Shown here one piece after another: positions 29,106 to 37,643 of a stretch of 47,909 nucleotides of DNA. This DNA comes from Candidatus Methanovirga aequatorialis (lineage in GTDB: Archaea > Methanobacteriota > Methanobacteria > Methanobacteriales > Methanobacteriaceae): contig JAITEE010000121.1 of assembly GCA_031282205.1 (NCBI GenBank), positions 1-47,909 of the forward strand, given 5' to 3'. The notes beneath the pieces were generated by a model. The model ran no database searches and was not told the origin of the DNA. It saw only the letters and a list, made by a program, of their open reading frames with translations. Position 1 is the stretch's first letter, and each line of letters starts with the position of its first letter. The translations under genes were made by a program, and so were the position numbers.

Positions 29106-29444
29106 AACCTCTAAACGACTAGTAGCAGGACAAAGTTTTACATCTTTATCCGAGATGGATCCAATCAATCCATGACATTAATATGCTACATTGAAAAATA
29201 TGTAACCCATGTTTTCATTTTTGATAGTTCTAAGTACAAAGTTTGATTATCATCTGAGCTTCAAGCAAACTATTAAAACTAAACATAGGTGTTTGACTTG
29301 ATGTAGATATTATTCTGGGGCACAAGTTTCTCCAGTGTGTATTTTTTAAGAGGGCACTTTCCCTCAATTTTTTTAGTCTTATATAAATATTTCGATTCAT
29401 GAATATCTCATGGCACAAAAGATTACATGAATTAACATGGGATT

Positions 29445-30068
29445 TTAAAACAGTAGTTTCTTCGCAATAGCTATTTCACCGATACCGATCATACCAACGA
29501 AAAATCCTTCAAGACCTCCAGTCGCCCATATAGCTTCTCCAAAGGTAGTGGTTTTGATCTTCTTCAGATATTCCTCTGGTTTGATCTCCTTTCCAACATC
29601 CTTTCTATACATTGCGGTTGATGCATCGATCAGATCATCGAAGGTAATATCTAAATTTTGGGAAATTTCATTATAAATATCAAAAACACTTTTTTCGTAC
29701 ATTTCAGATAGTTGTTCGAGGATAGTACATGATCGAATAATACCTACCACATGATTTTCCCTATTTAAAACAGGTAGGGTGAATACTTTTGAACCTGAAA
29801 GATTTAAAATAGCTAAACGTGCAGAATCATCTGCATATACAGAGACAACCTCATCAAAACTATTCATAACCTCTGAAATTAGTTTTTTATTTTCTCTTAA
29901 ACCTTTAGTAACATTAAGAGATGTGACCCAACCAATTAAGGACATATCTTCATTTAATACTGGCATATTAAATCTCTTTGATTCTTCCATTCTAATCGAA
30001 ATTTCTTCAATTGAATCATTGGTATTTGCATAAAGGAAATCCGTACTCATGAGTTCTTCAGCTTTCAT
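29445..30068 (-). CDS. CBS-domain protein with a C-terminal extension
   Basis: The 207-residue protein has two CBS motifs (about 1-58, MSTDFLYANTNDSIEEIS; and about 66-120, MNSFDEVVSVYADDSARLAI), which usually sense adenine nucleotides or SAM. A C-terminal region of about 85 residues ends in a Gly-rich segment (ATGGLEGFFVGMIGIGEIA) and is not recognised. It lies within the methanol region between mtaA and the unknown gene at 30303. A regulatory role in methanol metabolism is inference only. Confidence 0.75.
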   Translation of the reverse strand: MKAEELMSTDFLYANTNDSIEEISIRMEESKRFNMPVLNEDMSLIGWVTSLNVTKGLRENKKLISEVMNSFDEVVSVYADDSARLAILNLSGSKVFTLPVLNRENHVVGIIRSCTILEQLSEMYEKSVFDIYNEISQNLDITFDDLIDASTAMYRKDVGKEIKPEEYLKKIKTTTFGEAIWATGGLEGFFVGMIGIGEIAIAKKLLF

Positions 30069-30302
30069 TCTCTCCCTCTTAACTTTTTCATGATTTTAAT
30101 TATTTAAATATACATTCAATAAATAAAATTTTACAAAAAATAAATTACAGTTGTTAGTTTTATATCTAGCTTTATATCATTTATATAATTATTTCCATTA
30201 TTATAACATTACTATAACTTAATGGCTCATGAGTATTTTGGCACATAGTTTTTATATGTCATAATATATTTATATGAGTTCTGTGAAATATAATAATGCC
30301 CT

Positions 30303-30872
30303 TTAAACCCCATTTTCTCTTTTTAATGAAAAACTCACAATTATTGTAGCAATTTTAGGATCTTCAACAACCTCATATCTTTTTTTAAGATGAACATCCG
30401 CATGCACTGATGGACTACAAGATACAACGTTATCAATCCCTTCAATACATTCCAATCCCCCAAACCTTACTGGAGGTAAAATAAAAAATTGTTTTTTAGG
30501 ATTTAAATCCTTATTTTTTAAATCATCTTTGAATATCACAAAGTCATCACTTAAAAAATGAGCATTTTCATCGTTTTTAAACCTCTCTTTCTCTTCATCA
30601 GAAAATATATCATGTCCTAATGTTTTACCATCTTCCCTTACAAGAATCAATGTAGAACTTTCAGGGGGTTTAAATCGACCATCTTTAAATAAAACTAAAG
30701 AAAAATCTCTTCTAAAACACTCTTTCAAACCCTCATTAATAACGGGTATTATCTCATTTTCCTGATTAGAGTCAATATCAATTACGTTAGTAATATCTTC
30801 ATTTGTAAGCTTTTCTACCTTTAAAACCCCATCCATTTCTTTAATAACTTGTATCACGTCATCAACTGGCAT
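30303..30872 (-). CDS. Hypothetical protein in the methanol region
   Basis: The 189-residue soluble, acidic protein has no signal peptide or membrane helix. I do not recognise the family. Features seen are an N-terminal segment MPVDDVIQVIKEMDGVLKVE, a middle FFILPPVRFGGLECIEGID and a Ser-Cys segment VVSCSPSVHADVHLKKRYEV with one Cys and two His that could bind metal. The ending SFSLKRENGV is basic. Its base composition matches its neighbours. It lies 234 bp upstream (in transcription) of the CBS gene. Confidence 0.7.
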   Translation of the reverse strand: MPVDDVIQVIKEMDGVLKVEKLTNEDITNVIDIDSNQENEIIPVINEGLKECFRRDFSLVLFKDGRFKPPESSTLILVREDGKTLGHDIFSDEEKERFKNDENAHFLSDDFVIFKDDLKNKDLNPKKQFFILPPVRFGGLECIEGIDNVVSCSPSVHADVHLKKRYEVVEDPKIATIIVSFSLKRENGV

Positions 30873-31368
30873 AAAACATCCCTCAGATATTGTGAAAAAA
30901 TCTTTTAATCCATAAAGTTTGACAAAGATTTGTTATTCTTAAATCCATTTGAACTTTAAATTAGGATTTTCACTTAAATTTTTTTTAAAAAAGTTGATCC
31001 TCGTTGATCTTGACAGATCCATGAAGATCTATTGTTAATAATAATCAATAATATACATGAACTTATTATTTGAACTACTATGTCCTAAGGTTTGAACTAC
31101 TATGTCCTAAGGAGGAAGCAGATTCTAATGAATCTATTTTTTAGATATCTTCGCTTTCATTGTAGCTAAAAATAGCTATCCAGCTAAAGGGGCCAATCCT
31201 TGACTCCCTAATTTTAGAAAACTCATCAATACTAACTGAATCCATATTATTATATAGAGCTTGAAATATAATTTACTTGCTTTTACCATACAAGACCAAA
31301 TCAAGCACCTTACCACTTTGCGTGGATGGATAACACCTATACATTTAGAATATATCTTCAATCCCCGT
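30873..31368. other. Non-coding gap with a third IS605-type remnant
   Basis: The left 190 bases should hold the promoter of the unknown gene at 30303-30872. The right part (31069-31428) is an insertion-sequence remnant. A 61-codon minus ORF at 31176-31361, ending LGSQGLAPLAG, lies in the remnant and is not called as a gene. Confidence 0.55.
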
Positions 31369-31428
31369 TTAGAGATTCATCGTTTTCTTTTGATTATCTA
31401 AAATCATGCTCCCAGCATCCATCTCCAC
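31068..31428 (-). mobile_element. IS605-type remnant, about 360 bp
   Basis: The right tip is ATTTGAACTA (31068-31077), within a 22-bp unit that is tandemly doubled (31069-31090 and 31091-31112). The left end at 31393-31428 matches 17831-17866 of the intact tnpB element (CTAAAA(T/C)CATGCTCCCA, then (A/G)CATCCAT). The interior is a deletion derivative with only scraps of coding sequence. The left end runs into the 3' end of the secreted-protein gene. Confidence 0.62.
31069..31112. repeat. Perfect 22-bp tandem duplication
   Basis: Two adjoining identical 22-bp units (core GAACTACTATGTCCTAAGG). The unit begins with the TTTGAACTA tip common to the IS605-type right ends in this window. Confidence 0.9.
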
Positions 31429-32082
31429 TATCTTCATACTACCTCCATAATAATCATCACCTGAATAATAAAAATTAATATATTTTTTTGTTGTTTTTGT
31501 TTGATTATTAGTAAAATTGAAATCAGCTATACCGTTTAAATCAGTATATTGGCCTTCAAAAATATTATAACTACCCAAACTAAAAGTTACTATTTTTTTA
31601 TTAATTAATGGTTCATTATTTCCATTTAATAATTTAAGTTTAATATTTGTTAATTCAGTTTTACTATCTGATACAGTAATATTCTTAGATTCTTTTGATA
31701 TTAATTGTAATTTTGTAGGTATACCATGAACAGTAATGTGGAAATAATTAGGATCACTCCACCAAAAGCTATCTGTTTTAATTGTATATAAACCTTTTTT
31801 AAATGTACCAGTAACTGTATACCCATCGCTTTTATAATTATTTAAAAACTCACGACCATTCTCTTGAAATATAATTTCAAGATCGCATCGAGCATAATGT
31901 GGTAAATTTACTTTTACACCATTGATTTTTATATATTCAGCATTACCACTACCATCTTGATATTCTAATTGATCACCAACGTTAAAATCCCAATAATAAT
32001 CATATTGTTTAGCCGATACACTACCAATACAACTTGCAATCATTAAACTAATGATTACTAAACTTAATATTTTAGCTTTCAT
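31369..32082 (-). CDS. Secreted protein with Ig-like (Big) domain
   Basis: The 237-residue exported protein has a clear signal peptide (1-24, KILSLVIISLMIASCIGSVSA). A beta-rich region of unknown family (about 25-125) is followed by an Ig-like domain (about 127-220) typical of surface proteins of this order, ending YYSGDDYYGGSMK. The last 19 residues (VEMDAGSMILD...) are encoded by sequence shared with an IS left end, so the natural C-terminus may have been replaced. No membrane anchor is present. Confidence 0.75.
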   Translation of the reverse strand: MKAKILSLVIISLMIASCIGSVSAKQYDYYWDFNVGDQLEYQDGSGNAEYIKINGVKVNLPHYARCDLEIIFQENGREFLNNYKSDGYTVTGTFKKGLYTIKTDSFWWSDPNYFHITVHGIPTKLQLISKESKNITVSDSKTELTNIKLKLLNGNNEPLINKKIVTFSLGSYNIFEGQYTDLNGIADFNFTNNQTKTTKKYINFYYSGDDYYGGSMKIVEMDAGSMILDNQKKTMNL

Positions 32083-32160
32083 ATTCTATAACCTCTAAAC
32101 TTTTTTTAAAAAAAATTTAATCAAAAAAAAAAAAAATTAAAAATATTTAAAACTATATCA

Positions 32161-32288
32161 TTATAGTGATTTTTATAAAGTTTGTCAATTTATAAAATAT
32201 TAATATCCAATATAATCTACTTAAATTTAATTTAGAGAATTTTTATAAGAAATAATTAAATTAATAAACATTACAATTATCACTATAA
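32161..32288. repeat. Dispersed MITE-like repeat, 128 bp
   Basis: The element is bounded by a perfect 10-bp inverted repeat: TTATAGTGAT (32161-32170) and ATCACTATAA (32279-32288). The interior matches the inverse of 38259-38401 nearly throughout, and part of 22726-22845. It lies between the RamA-like gene and the secreted-protein gene. It is non-coding. Confidence 0.8.
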
Positions 32289-32333
32289 ATTTAAAGTATA
32301 TAAAACAACCATTGTTTTTATTTCATTAAAACG

Positions 32334-33962
32334 TTAAACTTCATACACATCTAAAAACTTACCGTAATCAAAAACTTTTTCAGGACAAACAAGTACGCAT
32401 TTTTGACATCCCAGTCCTGCACATTTATCTGCTCTTAAAATTATCTTCCCATCTTTTTCCATTGATATAGCACTTTCAGGACAATTTTTAATACAAATTA
32501 AACATTTTGTACAATTAGCAAATTGAGCCTCCAATCTTAAACCCACTTCAACAATACTCAATCCATTGATCCCTAAATCGTATATGTCCCTTTCAAATAT
32601 CCTATGAATCTTAGGATCAGTCTCGACTTGAGGAATTTTTTGAAAACCATATTTCTCAAGCCATTGGTTATACATCCAAAACGGCATCCCCTCTTCATAA
32701 ATTGAAAGCTCCAAAGAATAAATTTTTTCAAAAGTTTCAGATATCGCAAGCATGATATGATTACTTCGCATTTTATCAGCAATTTCTTGCAATTCATCTA
32801 AAATAGTAGGATTTAAAGCTATATCTTTAGCCATATCAAGAGAAGTATTACCCACTTGAAAAATTTCCCTTGATGAACTTGGAATCTGACCTATATTTAA
32901 AGATTTAAGAGGATCCACATAAAAACCCGAAGCACCAGCCATGTAAACTTCATCAATATCATCTAAAAGTATATCAGCCTTTTCAGCTAATGTCAAGTGA
33001 GCCGCTCTAAATGCACCTAATGCTTTACCAACATTAACAAGATCCTCTTCTCCAACGTACACATCATCTTGCAGATGAATCTTTTTATCATGAGTTTTAA
33101 TTTTAGAATCATGAATTAAATCATTTGAGATACCCAAACTATATGCCGCTATAACTCCAGTACCAGTTATACCCTTAGCCTTAACATCATCTCCTGATCT
33201 TTCAAGGACTTTCCCATTTGATGGGTCAACAACATCTCCATCAGCAATTAAAAGATCCTCATTTAAAACAACATTTTTCCAATAGACTCCTAAATCTTCT
33301 AAATCACAAATAGCACCAGGTGATGCAAGTCTGCCCTTATCTATCATTTGACCTTCAATAGCAGGGCCTGCAGCTGCAGAACAAGTAAAAACCTCTCCAT
33401 CAATTACTAAAGCCATTTCAGCATTTGTACCAAAATCCGTTACTAAAAAGATTCCTTCCCTATTTAAAACACCAGTTTTATAAAGCATAGCAAGAGCATC
33501 GGCCCCAATTTCATGCTGAATAGCAGGAGGAATATAAACAAAGGAATCATCTAAATCTACAAGACCAATTTCCTTAGAACTTACTATCGTCGAATCTCTT
33601 GAAGGAACTTCTATTCCCAATCTTTCTGCTGCATTCTCACCCCAGTAAGCTAAATCCCTAATTTCAATCCCATTAAATAAAGAAAGTTGTATAGGGTTAC
33701 CACAAACAGCAACCCTTTTAATCTTTTTTTTATCAATGTTCAATCCATCTATAACCTTATTGACAGCATCAATCAAGAGATTATGTGCAGTTTCAAGAGA
33801 TACATTCAACGCAAAATTAAGATGATCAACAACATTAGCACCAGGTATAGGATGTCTAAGCGTGATCACAGAAGATACCACTCCCAAAGTATTTATATCT
33901 AATGATAAAGCCCTAATACCACTCGTTCCAATATCAATAGCAATCGCATATTCTTCACTCAT
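32334..33962 (-). CDS. RamA-like corrinoid reductive activase (ASKHA plus 2[4Fe-4S])
   Basis: The protein has about 542 residues. The N-terminal ASKHA ATPase-like domain (AIDIGTSGIRALSLD; later FLVTDFGTNAEMAL and GASGFYVDP) belongs to the RACo/RamA group, which reduces inactive Co(II) corrinoids to Co(I) at the cost of ATP. The C-terminal ferredoxin motifs are C487, C490, C493, C497 and C517, C522, C525, C529 (numbered from the in-frame start at 33971). Next to mtaC and mtaB it should reactivate MtaC. RamA proper serves methylamine systems, so the name is only by similarity. Confidence 0.87.
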   Translation of the reverse strand: MSEEYAIAIDIGTSGIRALSLDINTLGVVSSVITLRHPIPGANVVDHLNFALNVSLETAHNLLIDAVNKVIDGLNIDKKKIKRVAVCGNPIQLSLFNGIEIRDLAYWGENAAERLGIEVPSRDSTIVSSKEIGLVDLDDSFVYIPPAIQHEIGADALAMLYKTGVLNREGIFLVTDFGTNAEMALVIDGEVFTCSAAAGPAIEGQMIDKGRLASPGAICDLEDLGVYWKNVVLNEDLLIADGDVVDPSNGKVLERSGDDVKAKGITGTGVIAAYSLGISNDLIHDSKIKTHDKKIHLQDDVYVGEEDLVNVGKALGAFRAAHLTLAEKADILLDDIDEVYMAGASGFYVDPLKSLNIGQIPSSSREIFQVGNTSLDMAKDIALNPTILDELQEIADKMRSNHIMLAISETFEKIYSLELSIYEEGMPFWMYNQWLEKYGFQKIPQVETDPKIHRIFERDIYDLGINGLSIVEVGLRLEAQFANCTKCLICIKNCPESAISMEKDGKIILRADKCAGLGCQKCVLVCPEKVFDYGKFLDVYEV

Positions 33963-34071
33963 TCTAAACACTACTATCTAACTGTTAAAAATTATTAATA
34001 TATGCCAATATAGATAAATTCCCATTAAGGATCAACAACATTTCTCAAAAAAATATTTTAATCCCAAGCTA

Positions 34072-34824
34072 TTATTTTTGATATGGTGATGGCAACTCAC
34101 AAACGTCCGTATCCTTAGCCAAATATGCATACAACAACGCCGCTATAATAGAACCTACAACGGTTGCAACAAAGTACAAAGGCAAAAGTATACCAATCGA
34201 ATATGATAAACCAACACCACCATTAACTATCAAATCAAGCACATAAGGACCAAAGTATCTTATTGGGGTAATACCTGCACCCGTAATAGGCCCTAAAAAC
34301 ACTATAAGAGCGGTAACAGTTAAACCTACAGATATACCTGCAAAACCAGGTTCTGCTTTTGAATCAACAGCCACACCCATAATAATAGACATAAGTGCAA
34401 AAGCACCTATAACTTCCGCAACGAATGTTGGTAATAAACCAATCCCAGGATTCGGTGCAACAAAATTTGCTGCCACTGTAGAAACTGGCAAAATTAGATA
34501 TACAAACAAGGTCGCAATAACAGAACCAATTAATTGAGCTACTATATACAGTATAGCATCCCCTCCAGAAATATGTTTAGTTATCCACAAACCAATGGTA
34601 ACTCCTGGACTCAAATGGCACCCTGAAACTTTACCCAACATATATATAACCGCTAGAGCCATAATACCAAATACAAAACCAACGGCCAACCAATCGCTAA
34701 GCCCTGTTAATGTTGGGGCCCCTTTAGGCAAAAATGCTACAACAACTGACCCTAAACCAAAAAATACCACTATAAAGGCAGCTAAAACTTCTGATAACAT
34801 CTTTTTTCCAATTCCACAACTCAT
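34072..34824 (-). CDS. MIP-family (aquaporin-like) channel, atypical NPA motifs
   Basis: A 250-residue six-helix MIP channel. The duplicated signature loops are present but altered: SGCHLSPGVTIGLW has SPG (72-74) in place of NPA, and TGAGITPIRYFGP has TPI (186-188) in place of NPA, with R189 kept. Start at 34824 follows AGAGGAG; an in-frame upstream start (34845) is less likely. It lies between mtaC and the activase gene, so a role in methanol or small-solute entry is plausible but inferred. Confidence 0.85.
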   Translation of the reverse strand: MSCGIGKKMLSEVLAAFIVVFFGLGSVVVAFLPKGAPTLTGLSDWLAVGFVFGIMALAVIYMLGKVSGCHLSPGVTIGLWITKHISGGDAILYIVAQLIGSVIATLFVYLILPVSTVAANFVAPNPGIGLLPTFVAEVIGAFALMSIIMGVAVDSKAEPGFAGISVGLTVTALIVFLGPITGAGITPIRYFGPYVLDLIVNGGVGLSYSIGILLPLYFVATVVGSIIAALLYAYLAKDTDVCELPSPYQK

Positions 34825-35072
34825 AAAAACTCCTCTCATCAACACGATTTTATCTTCATATAAATTCTTAAAGATATGAAATCAAAATTTTCACCATCTT
34901 AACTCATAAAAACCTCATAATATATATTACAAAATTAAGTACGTATTAATAATTATAACAACATAATAATTATAATACATGAATAAAAATATTGATATCA
35001 TGCCATTAGTAATATAACATAAAATACAACATCAAAGTATAAAAACTTTAGTGCCATGAAGTATTCATGAGC

Positions 35073-35105
35073 CAAAAAAAAAGAGTACTCTAATTAAGAG
35101 TACTC
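35073..35105 (-). terminator. Intrinsic terminator at the end of mtaC
   Basis: On the minus strand a 9-bp stem made of two GAGTACTC units (35098-35105 and 35083-35090, loop about 5 nt) is followed by a run of nine T (35082-35074). The stem overlaps the last codons and the stop of mtaC. Confidence 0.75.
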
Positions 35106-35915
35106 AGGAACAAATTCTCCAACAATATCAGAATATTCTTTACGAATATCTTCCCAATCTTTTTTGTCTTGCAATATAGCATCAGCCAATTTTGGAGTGT
35201 GATATGCTTCAACACCATAGAAACTCATAGGGAAAGATTCCACATAATCTTTTCTTACAGCTCCACCACCACAGCCAACTGGAACATTGAATCCTGCTTT
35301 TTCAAGTGCTTCTACAACTTTAGGAAAAGCTGTCATGGTTGTTGTCATAAGTGCAGTTCCAGTTAAGAAAATTGGATTGTGCTCTTTAACAGCTGCCACA
35401 ATTCTATCTGCAGGAACGTCTCTTCCTAAATCTATGGCTTCAAATCCTCCAGCTCGTAAGAACATTAAAATTAAGTTCTTACCTATATCATGAGGATCAC
35501 CTTCGGCTACAAAAGTAACCACGGTTGCTTTTGTTTCACTCTTATGTCCTAAAACTGCTTCACATTCTTTTACACTTTCCATCATCGCATCACCAGATAA
35601 CATAAGATCAGGTAAGAAATAAATACCTTTTGTGTAAAGAAGACTTACAGCGTCCATTCCTTTCATTAAACCATTGTTAATTATATCAATTGGAGATACA
35701 CCATCATCCAACGATTTTTTAACCTTGTCCATTGCTCCATCCCTGTCCTGATTAAGTATGGTTAAAGCAATTGATCTGAAAGGGTCATCTTTTGGAAGAA
35801 TTTCTACAATCTCTGGGTCGTCCTCAGGTTTTGTAGCAGCTCCCTCTATTTTTACGTTGTATCTTAAAAAAACATTCTCTTGATTGATTTTATTTTCTAA
35901 TGCATCATAACTCAT
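35094..35915 (-). CDS. mtaC: Methanol corrinoid protein MtaC
   Basis: The 273-residue corrinoid protein has a helical cap (about 45-125) and a Rossmann B12 domain with the DPHDIGKNL motif; H142 is the lower cobalt ligand. FLTGTALMTTTM (about 184-195) and VGCGGGAVRKD (about 218-228) line the corrinoid. It accepts methyl from MtaB and donates to MtaA. The strong RBS is AGGAGGTTAT. The gap of 63 bp to mtaB indicates an mtaBC operon. Confidence 0.97.
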   Translation of the reverse strand: MSYDALENKINQENVFLRYNVKIEGAATKPEDDPEIVEILPKDDPFRSIALTILNQDRDGAMDKVKKSLDDGVSPIDIINNGLMKGMDAVSLLYTKGIYFLPDLMLSGDAMMESVKECEAVLGHKSETKATVVTFVAEGDPHDIGKNLILMFLRAGGFEAIDLGRDVPADRIVAAVKEHNPIFLTGTALMTTTMTAFPKVVEALEKAGFNVPVGCGGGAVRKDYVESFPMSFYGVEAYHTPKLADAILQDKKDWEDIRKEYSDIVGEFVPEYS

Positions 35916-35978
35916 TTTATAACCTCCTACAGAATTCTATAGCATTCATAATTTCAATACCAAAACACAATGAATCCA

Positions 35979-37364
35979 TTATAACTCATAATTTTTAGGA
36001 TCAAAATCGCCTACTTTTCTTGAATATCTCTTAATACAATCCTTAGTAAATTTATCTGATTCGGTTGGTAAACCTTCAAGCACTTTAAGAGCATTATCCA
36101 ATGTATCTCTTTCAAATCTTGTTAAATACATTTTTTTAGCATCAACAGCTTCGTTAATAATCGCTCCTGCCTCAAGAGCAGCTGCTCTTGCTCTAAGATA
36201 AGGATCGTCACCATATTTAACTATAGCTTCTCCTATTCTATAAGCGTTATCATAAGCCAATATTAAAGCTTGAGGATCTCTATACTTATCTGTAAGAACG
36301 TAAAGATCTCTTAACATCTCAGCTTGACCAGTTTCAATAGCTGTATTCATTAAAGCAGCTTCATAACCTAAGCTTTGTAACCAAACTTGAGGAGTGGTAC
36401 CACCCATCTCTTCACGATGATAAACTGACTCGTTACTCCACACATCAGCAACAGCAGCCACTAAGTTACCCATCAAATCGGAATGAGCACAGGTAGCATT
36501 TTTACCTTCTGTAGATATTGGAACACCACTAACAGCCTTCACGATTGGGTTTTCATAACCACAATCTTTTAATGGTCCTTTAGCACCACATTCTACAGCA
36601 ACTAAACTTCTTGCAGCTCCCATAGCTCTTGTAATTGCGGCTAAAGTGTGAGAATTGTCACTACCTAACAAGCCTGCTGCAAGAAACATCGCAGTATTAG
36701 ACTGGGAACAGTCGGTATCTCCACCAGGAACGGTGTTATGTTTGTTACATATACCAACAATTTCAGTCCACATATGTTCCATGTCCATACTACCAAGAAC
36801 ACCTATACCGAAAAGAATAGCCTTTATATCTCCTCTTGAAATTCCGAAATCGGATACAGATTTTCCACCAGTGGTTTCAATAGAAATAATATGAGCACCA
36901 TTTTCAGCACAAGCCTCTACGGTTTCCATAACTTTACCATGTAAATCAGAATTCCAAAGTCCTGTACCTTTTTCTTCATCCCTAATATCTGCAGGTGTAG
37001 CCCTTAAAGCAGTTTTAATACCATATTCATCATGGAAATTCTCAAGAACTTCAACTTGACCTTCCGTACATTCACCTCCCCAATCAGGGTTGTAGGTTTG
37101 CTGAGCTATGTGCTCATGTTCTAAAATAAAAGTAGGTAAACCTATGTTCACAGCTCTAACAGCAGCACTATAAGAAATACCTTTATATTCAGAAACCATC
37201 CTCTCTTTAGATACCTCAGTACCTTCAGCTGGAGCCACATTCAACTCAGGAACCACATAACCAGCACCCACTGCAAAATCTTTACCTAAACTTGATGGAT
37301 ATTTTGCGTGTCCAAACAACATCTTCTCAGGATTTTCATATTCCATTTGAGTAAACCTTTTCAT
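35979..37364 (-). CDS. mtaB: Methanol:corrinoid methyltransferase MtaB
   Basis: The 461-residue zinc enzyme cleaves the C-O bond of methanol and methylates MtaC. Likely zinc ligands are E163, C219 (GGDTDCSQSN) and C268 (GPLKDCGYE), one lower than the E164/C220/C269 set known in Methanosarcina barkeri MtaB, so the active site is intact. The start is set by GGAGGAAATTA. It is first in the mtaBC operon and has a long AT-rich leader with repeats. Confidence 0.97.
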   Translation of the reverse strand: MKRFTQMEYENPEKMLFGHAKYPSSLGKDFAVGAGYVVPELNVAPAEGTEVSKERMVSEYKGISYSAAVRAVNIGLPTFILEHEHIAQQTYNPDWGGECTEGQVEVLENFHDEYGIKTALRATPADIRDEEKGTGLWNSDLHGKVMETVEACAENGAHIISIETTGGKSVSDFGISRGDIKAILFGIGVLGSMDMEHMWTEIVGICNKHNTVPGGDTDCSQSNTAMFLAAGLLGSDNSHTLAAITRAMGAARSLVAVECGAKGPLKDCGYENPIVKAVSGVPISTEGKNATCAHSDLMGNLVAAVADVWSNESVYHREEMGGTTPQVWLQSLGYEAALMNTAIETGQAEMLRDLYVLTDKYRDPQALILAYDNAYRIGEAIVKYGDDPYLRARAAALEAGAIINEAVDAKKMYLTRFERDTLDNALKVLEGLPTESDKFTKDCIKRYSRKVGDFDPKNYEL

Positions 37365-37440
37365 TTAATTTCCTCCTTTATAATTTATAAAAGCTATCAC
37401 AAAGTTTGAAGCTTTTAGAAAAAATTAGTGTTTAAATATA

Positions 37441-37486
37441 GAGTTTCTACTCAACAATTCACAGAGTTTCTACTCAACAATTCACA
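37441..37486. repeat. Perfect 23-bp tandem duplication in the mtaB leader
   Basis: Two adjoining identical 23-bp units (core TTTCTACTCAACAATTCACA) lie about 77-122 bases upstream of the mtaB ATG, within the predicted 5' leader. Confidence 0.9.
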
Positions 37487-37534
37487 ACTTTTTAAAAAAA
37501 AGCCCCAATATCAGTTATTAACAAATAGCTTTCA

Positions 37535-37566
37535 ATATATATTTAAGAACTTAGGAGTATATAAAC
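37535..37566 (-). promoter_or_regulatory. mtaB promoter TATA boxes
   Basis: On the minus strand GTTTATATAC (37557-37566) is a strong archaeal TATA box, and AAATATATAT (about 37534-37543) is a second candidate. Either predicts a start near 37510-37535 and an mtaB leader of about 150-170 nt. Confidence 0.5.
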
Positions 37567-37611
37567 CTTATCGATGAAAGAAGTATTAAAACGGATTTAA
37601 ATTAAATTCAA

Positions 37612-37643
37612 GTCATGTTTAAAAGAGAGTCATGTTTAAAAGA
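37612..37643. repeat. Tandem duplication, about 15-17 bp, upstream of mtaB
   Basis: GTCATGTTTAAAAGA occurs twice in a row (37612-37626 and 37629-37643). It lies upstream of the predicted mtaB TATA box, where an activator might bind. Confidence 0.7.

Larger units (their letters stand above)
28861..29444. other. Non-coding gap with IS605-type remnants
   Basis: Outside the mtaA promoter this 584-bp stretch is mostly decayed insertion sequence. A right end lies at 28937-29000 and an in-frame TnpB tail fragment follows to about 29098. A 62-codon ORF at 29230-29418 (minus) is not a recognisable family. Confidence 0.55.

Noticed and set aside
29230-29418. 62-codon minus ORF that might be another TnpB tail
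   Set aside because: Resemblance is limited to a few residues and lacks the zinc ribbon or RuvC-III motif.
31176-31361. 61-codon minus ORF ending LGSQGLAPLAG
   Set aside because: It lies inside an IS605-type remnant; at best scraps of a TnpB C-terminus, not a gene.
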